This document shows positions 30,183 to 32,452 of a stretch of DNA of 32,452 nucleotides, one piece after another. A program made the translations under genes and the position numbers. Below the pieces are notes generated by a model, which searched no databases, had not been told where the DNA came from, and worked only from the letters and a program-made list of their open reading frames with translations. Location of the stretch: the NCBI RefSeq assembly GCF_001293465.1, contig NZ_JSYZ01000019.1:1-32452 (forward strand), given 5' to 3'. Position 1 is the first letter of the stretch. Every line of letters starts with the position of its first letter. The DNA comes from Pseudomonas asplenii. Lineage in GTDB: Bacteria; Pseudomonadota; Gammaproteobacteria; Pseudomonadales; Pseudomonadaceae.

Positions 30183-31367
30183 CTATTCGATAGCCTCATA
30201 CGGAAGGCCGACGTAATTTTCCGCGATGGTCCGACGCCCGGCCTCGGAGCTGACGAAGTACTCCAGTTCGGTCTGCTGCAAGCGTTGGCTGAAGGCATCG
30301 GTATCGGGGAAACGATGCAGGATCGAGGTCATCCACCAGGAGAAACGCTCGGCTTTCCACACCCGCCGCAGGCAGATCCGCGAATACTGTTCCAGCAACT
30401 CACTGCGCCCTTCGCGGTAGACCTTGAGCAGGATATTAAACAGCGTGCTGACGTCGCTGGCCGCCAGATTCAGCCCCTTGGCGCCGGTCGGCGGAACGAT
30501 GTGGGCGGCGTCGCCGACCAGGAACATCCGGCCGTACTGCATGGGTTCGACCACGAAGCTGCGCAGCGGCGCGATACTCTTCTCGATCGACGGACCGGTG
30601 ACCAGGCCCCGGGCCAGGCTGTCTGGCAGACGCGCCTTGAGCTCTTCCCAGAAGCGCGCATCGGACCAGTCCTCGACCTTCTCGTCGGCCGGCACCTGCA
30701 CGTAGTAGCGGGTGCGGGTCGGTGAACGCATGCTGCACAGGGCGAAGCCGCGCTCGTGATTGGCATACACCAGTTCCTCGCTGACCGGCGGCGTGTCGGC
30801 GAGAATCCCCAGCCAGCCGAACGGGTAGACCCGCTCGAAGATCTTCAGCGCCTCGGCCGGAATCGACTGCCGCGCCACACCGTGGAAACCGTCGCAGCCA
30901 GCGATGTAGTCGCAGTCCAGGCGGTGGGTCTGGCCGTCCTTCTCGTAGGTCAGCCAGGGCGCGTCGGTCTTCATGCCGTGGGGCTGGACGTTGCTGGCGC
31001 TGTAGACGGTCCGGGCGCCCGCAGCCTCGCGGGCGGCCATCAGGTCGCGGGTGACCTCGGTCTGGCCGTAGATCATCACGCTCTTGCCGCCGGTCAGGGT
31101 CTTGAGGTCGATATGCACCCGGCGTCCGTCGAAGGCCAGCTCGAAGCCGCCATGCACCAGGCCCTCGGCGTCCATCCGGCGATTGACCCCGGCCTGGCGC
31201 AACAGATCGACCATGCCCTGTTCCAGCACCCCGGCGCGGATGCGGCCGAGCACGTACTCCGGAGTCTGGCGTTCGATGATCACGGTGTCGATGCCAGCGT
31301 TGTGCAGCAACTGGCCGAGCAGCAGGCCGGACGGACCGGCACCGATAATGGCGACTTGAGTTTTCAT
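30183..31367 (-). CDS. pobA: 4-hydroxybenzoate 3-monooxygenase PobA
   Basis: An FAD- and NADPH-dependent cytosolic hydroxylase that converts 4-hydroxybenzoate to protocatechuate, feeding the beta-ketoadipate pathway. From ATG 31367 it has 394 residues, the exact length of P. aeruginosa PobA. The Rossmann GxGxxG is GAGPSG (residues 9-14), followed by IIERQTPEYVLGRIRAGVLE, the DG motif in DYIAGCDGFHGVARQSIP, and the FAD ribityl-binding GDAAHIVPPTGAKGLNLAASD. A longer in-frame reading of 22 extra residues is rejected because GAGAGA and the family start (MKTQVAIIGAG) support 31367. A CA motif for Hfq/Crc overlaps the start codon. It is divergent from pobR. Confidence 0.97.
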   Translation of the reverse strand: MKTQVAIIGAGPSGLLLGQLLHNAGIDTVIIERQTPEYVLGRIRAGVLEQGMVDLLRQAGVNRRMDAEGLVHGGFELAFDGRRVHIDLKTLTGGKSVMIYGQTEVTRDLMAAREAAGARTVYSASNVQPHGMKTDAPWLTYEKDGQTHRLDCDYIAGCDGFHGVARQSIPAEALKIFERVYPFGWLGILADTPPVSEELVYANHERGFALCSMRSPTRTRYYVQVPADEKVEDWSDARFWEELKARLPDSLARGLVTGPSIEKSIAPLRSFVVEPMQYGRMFLVGDAAHIVPPTGAKGLNLAASDVSTLFNILLKVYREGRSELLEQYSRICLRRVWKAERFSWWMTSILHRFPDTDAFSQRLQQTELEYFVSSEAGRRTIAENYVGLPYEAIE

Positions 31368-31374
31368 TGTTGTT
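31367..31374 (-). promoter_or_regulatory. CA motif (Hfq/Crc target) at the pobA start
   Basis: On the minus strand AACAACAA, a perfect AAYAAYAA, ends on the A of the pobA ATG, between ribosome site and start. This is where Hfq/Crc binds to repress catabolic mRNAs in Pseudomonas when preferred carbon is present. Binding is inferred from pattern and position. Confidence 0.65.
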
Positions 31375-31442
31375 CTCTCTGCAAGCTTCACGCGGCGGGC
31401 CGGTGAGTAGGTTGTTATGATTTGTGCTTGCATTTTTCGCTT

Positions 31443-31479
31443 GAAAAAGACGCTTTAGAAGGTGAAAACTGCGCCTTTA
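31443..31479. promoter_or_regulatory. Candidate PobR binding repeats in the pobA-pobR divergent region
   Basis: Two imperfect direct repeats begin 21 bases apart: GAAAAAGACGCTTTA (31443-31457) and GAAAACTGCGCCTTTA (31464-31479). Spacing of two helical turns is typical of AraC-family sites. A TTTTTC/GAAAAA inverted repeat (31433-31448) overlaps the first copy. Confidence 0.4.
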
Positions 31480-31499
31480 TCGGTACTTTTCAACAATAA

Positions 31500-31514
31500 G
31501 GGCGATTATCGCCC
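31500..31514. promoter_or_regulatory. Perfect palindrome in the pobR leader, PcaR-box-like
   Basis: GGGCGATTATCGCCC is a perfect inverted repeat with a single central base, ending 15 bases before the pobR ATG. Its first 12 bases are identical to the PcaR-like box at 381-392 upstream of the porin. Whether it is a protein site or an RNA hairpin is not settled. Confidence 0.5.
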
Positions 31515-31529
31515 AAGGCTCGTGCACAG

Positions 31530-32408
31530 ATGGAAAAGCCAGTGACGGCACCGATCCCGGTGTTCAAGCTCTATGGAGAGGACCAGGACTGGATCGCCCC
31601 CGACCTGTTGCACTGCGAGACCATTCCCAAGCGCAGCCGCCTGCATCATTGGGAAATCCAGCCGCACCGGCATGCCGATCTGTGCCAGTTGCTGTTTCTG
31701 AACAAGGGCCAGGCCCGGGTCGATATCGAGGGGCAGCGCACCACCCTGAATGAATCGGCGATCCAGGTGGTGCCGCCCCTGTGCGTGCACGGCTTTCAGT
31801 TTTCCGAGAACATCGACGGCCATGTGCTGACCCTGGCCGCACCGCTGGTGGCGCAACTGCAACAGCAACTGGGCAGTTCGCCGGACGCGCTGGCGCTGGC
31901 CGCCAGCTACCCGGCGGGGCGCGACCGGGCCTACCTCAACCGCTTGTTCAGTGCCTTGCAGAGCGAATACGCGGCGAACCAGCCGGCGCGGGACCTGCTC
32001 CTGCGCTCGCTGGTCAGCGTGTTGCTGGTGTGGCTCAGTCGCCAGATGATCCGCCGTGAGGCGGCCGGTCAGTCGGCCGGACGAGGGCGCGAGTACCTGA
32101 GCCGTTTCAACGGGCTGGTCGAGGCGCATTTTCGCGAGCATCCGACGGTCGAGCAGTTGTCTCACCAGGTGGGGATCTCGGTGGCGCACCTGAACGGCAT
32201 CTGTCGGGAATGGGCGGGGCAGTCGGCGTTGCAACTGATCCACCAGCGGCTGTTGCTGGAAGCCAAGCGCAACCTGATCTACACGCGCATGAGCGTCAGC
32301 CGGGTGGCGGACGAGCTGGGTTTTGCCGACCCGGCCTACTTCGCCCGGTTCTTCCGCCGCATGACCGGGCTTTCGCCCAGCGCCTTTCGCGCCGGGATCG
32401 ACCGCTAG
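31530..32408 (+). CDS. pobR: AraC/XylS-family activator of pobA (PobR/PobC type)
   Basis: A 292-residue transcription activator. The N-terminal half is an AraC-type cupin sensor, HHWEIQPHRHADLCQLLFLN near residue 40, expected to bind 4-hydroxybenzoate. The C-terminal AraC DNA-binding domain covers about residues 190-292 with two helix-turn-helix motifs: VEQLSHQVGISVAHLNGICR, and SVSRVADELGFADPAYFARF ending FFRRMTGLSPSAFR, the AraC signature. It is divergent from pobA across 162 bases that contain candidate binding repeats. P. putida calls such genes pobC or pobR; the symbol is by position and fold. Ribosome site is weak (AAGG 12 bases upstream). Confidence 0.9.
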   Translation: MEKPVTAPIPVFKLYGEDQDWIAPDLLHCETIPKRSRLHHWEIQPHRHADLCQLLFLNKGQARVDIEGQRTTLNESAIQVVPPLCVHGFQFSENIDGHVLTLAAPLVAQLQQQLGSSPDALALAASYPAGRDRAYLNRLFSALQSEYAANQPARDLLLRSLVSVLLVWLSRQMIRREAAGQSAGRGREYLSRFNGLVEAHFREHPTVEQLSHQVGISVAHLNGICREWAGQSALQLIHQRLLLEAKRNLIYTRMSVSRVADELGFADPAYFARFFRRMTGLSPSAFRAGIDR

Positions 32409-32452
32409 GCTGTGTACGAAATTGTTTGAAACGCAGGTTAGGCAAGGCAAAA

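Noticed and set aside
1..32452. CRISPR array, prophage or integron
   Set aside because: No regularly spaced repeats, phage structural genes, integrase or attC-like sites were seen; the tRNA-Gly gene is intact with no duplicated 3' end in the window.

Overview
The window looks like chromosome of a fluorescent-group Pseudomonas. The evidence is high-GC coding sequence with strong G/C third-position bias, an EmhABC/TtgABC-type efflux operon with its divergent TetR repressor and a recognisable operator, a PhaG transacylase, a XenB-type ene-reductase, an olsBA ornithine-lipid pair, a pobA/pobR pair, and REP-like GTAGGA repeats. The species call is inference. There is no phage, no complete insertion sequence, no CRISPR array and no rRNA.

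Layout. 1-164: start of an OprD-family porin (minus strand), whose upstream region carries a PcaR-like box. 414-7110: efflux operon emhA-emhB-emhC (minus) ended by a strong terminator, and divergent emhR. 7273-8160: EamA/DMT permease. 8176-11438: an unusual minus-strand stretch, partly AT-rich, with an unrecognised 287-aa protein, a small secreted protein, a MacB-like permease without its ATPase, and a second small secreted protein. 11624-14232: arsR-MFS-xenB operon with a repeat-rich operator region shared with divergent acpH (14389-14976). 15078-20937: a lipid-oriented neighbourhood holding olsA and olsB (minus, with a candidate Pho box), an acyl-CoA-dehydrogenase-like protein, a serine hydrolase with a small membrane protein, a YceI protein and a cardiolipin-synthase-B-like enzyme. 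21018-23010: LysE exporter and a PAS-GAF-GGDEF diguanylate cyclase. 23041-23504: a lone XRE antitoxin-like gene directly behind the terminator of a tRNA-Gly(CCC). 23768-28419: phaG, rsuA-type pseudouridine synthase, a CWC zinc-knuckle-like protein, a membrane Cache-GGDEF cyclase and a divergent secreted tandem-Cache protein. 28438-28523: REP-like palindromes. 28581-32408: DHA2 drug exporter, pobA, and divergent pobR.

How it fits together. Three themes recur. The first is drug and xenobiotic handling: EmhABC, XenB with its MFS pump, and DHA2 and DMT transporters. The second is envelope lipids and acyl-carrier chemistry: AcpH, OlsBA, ClsB, PhaG. The third is aromatic-acid catabolism: PobA makes protocatechuate, and the porin at the left edge shares a 12-base motif, GGGCGATTATCG, with the pobR leader. 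Two c-di-GMP synthases, both with an intact inhibitory RxxD site, lie 3 kb apart.

No clearly new defence or mobile system was found. The most under-explained parts are the 8.2-11.4 kb stretch, the orphan antitoxin behind the tRNA terminator, and the shared PcaR-like motif. Functions are inferred from recognisable motifs and remembered family members; no database search was run.
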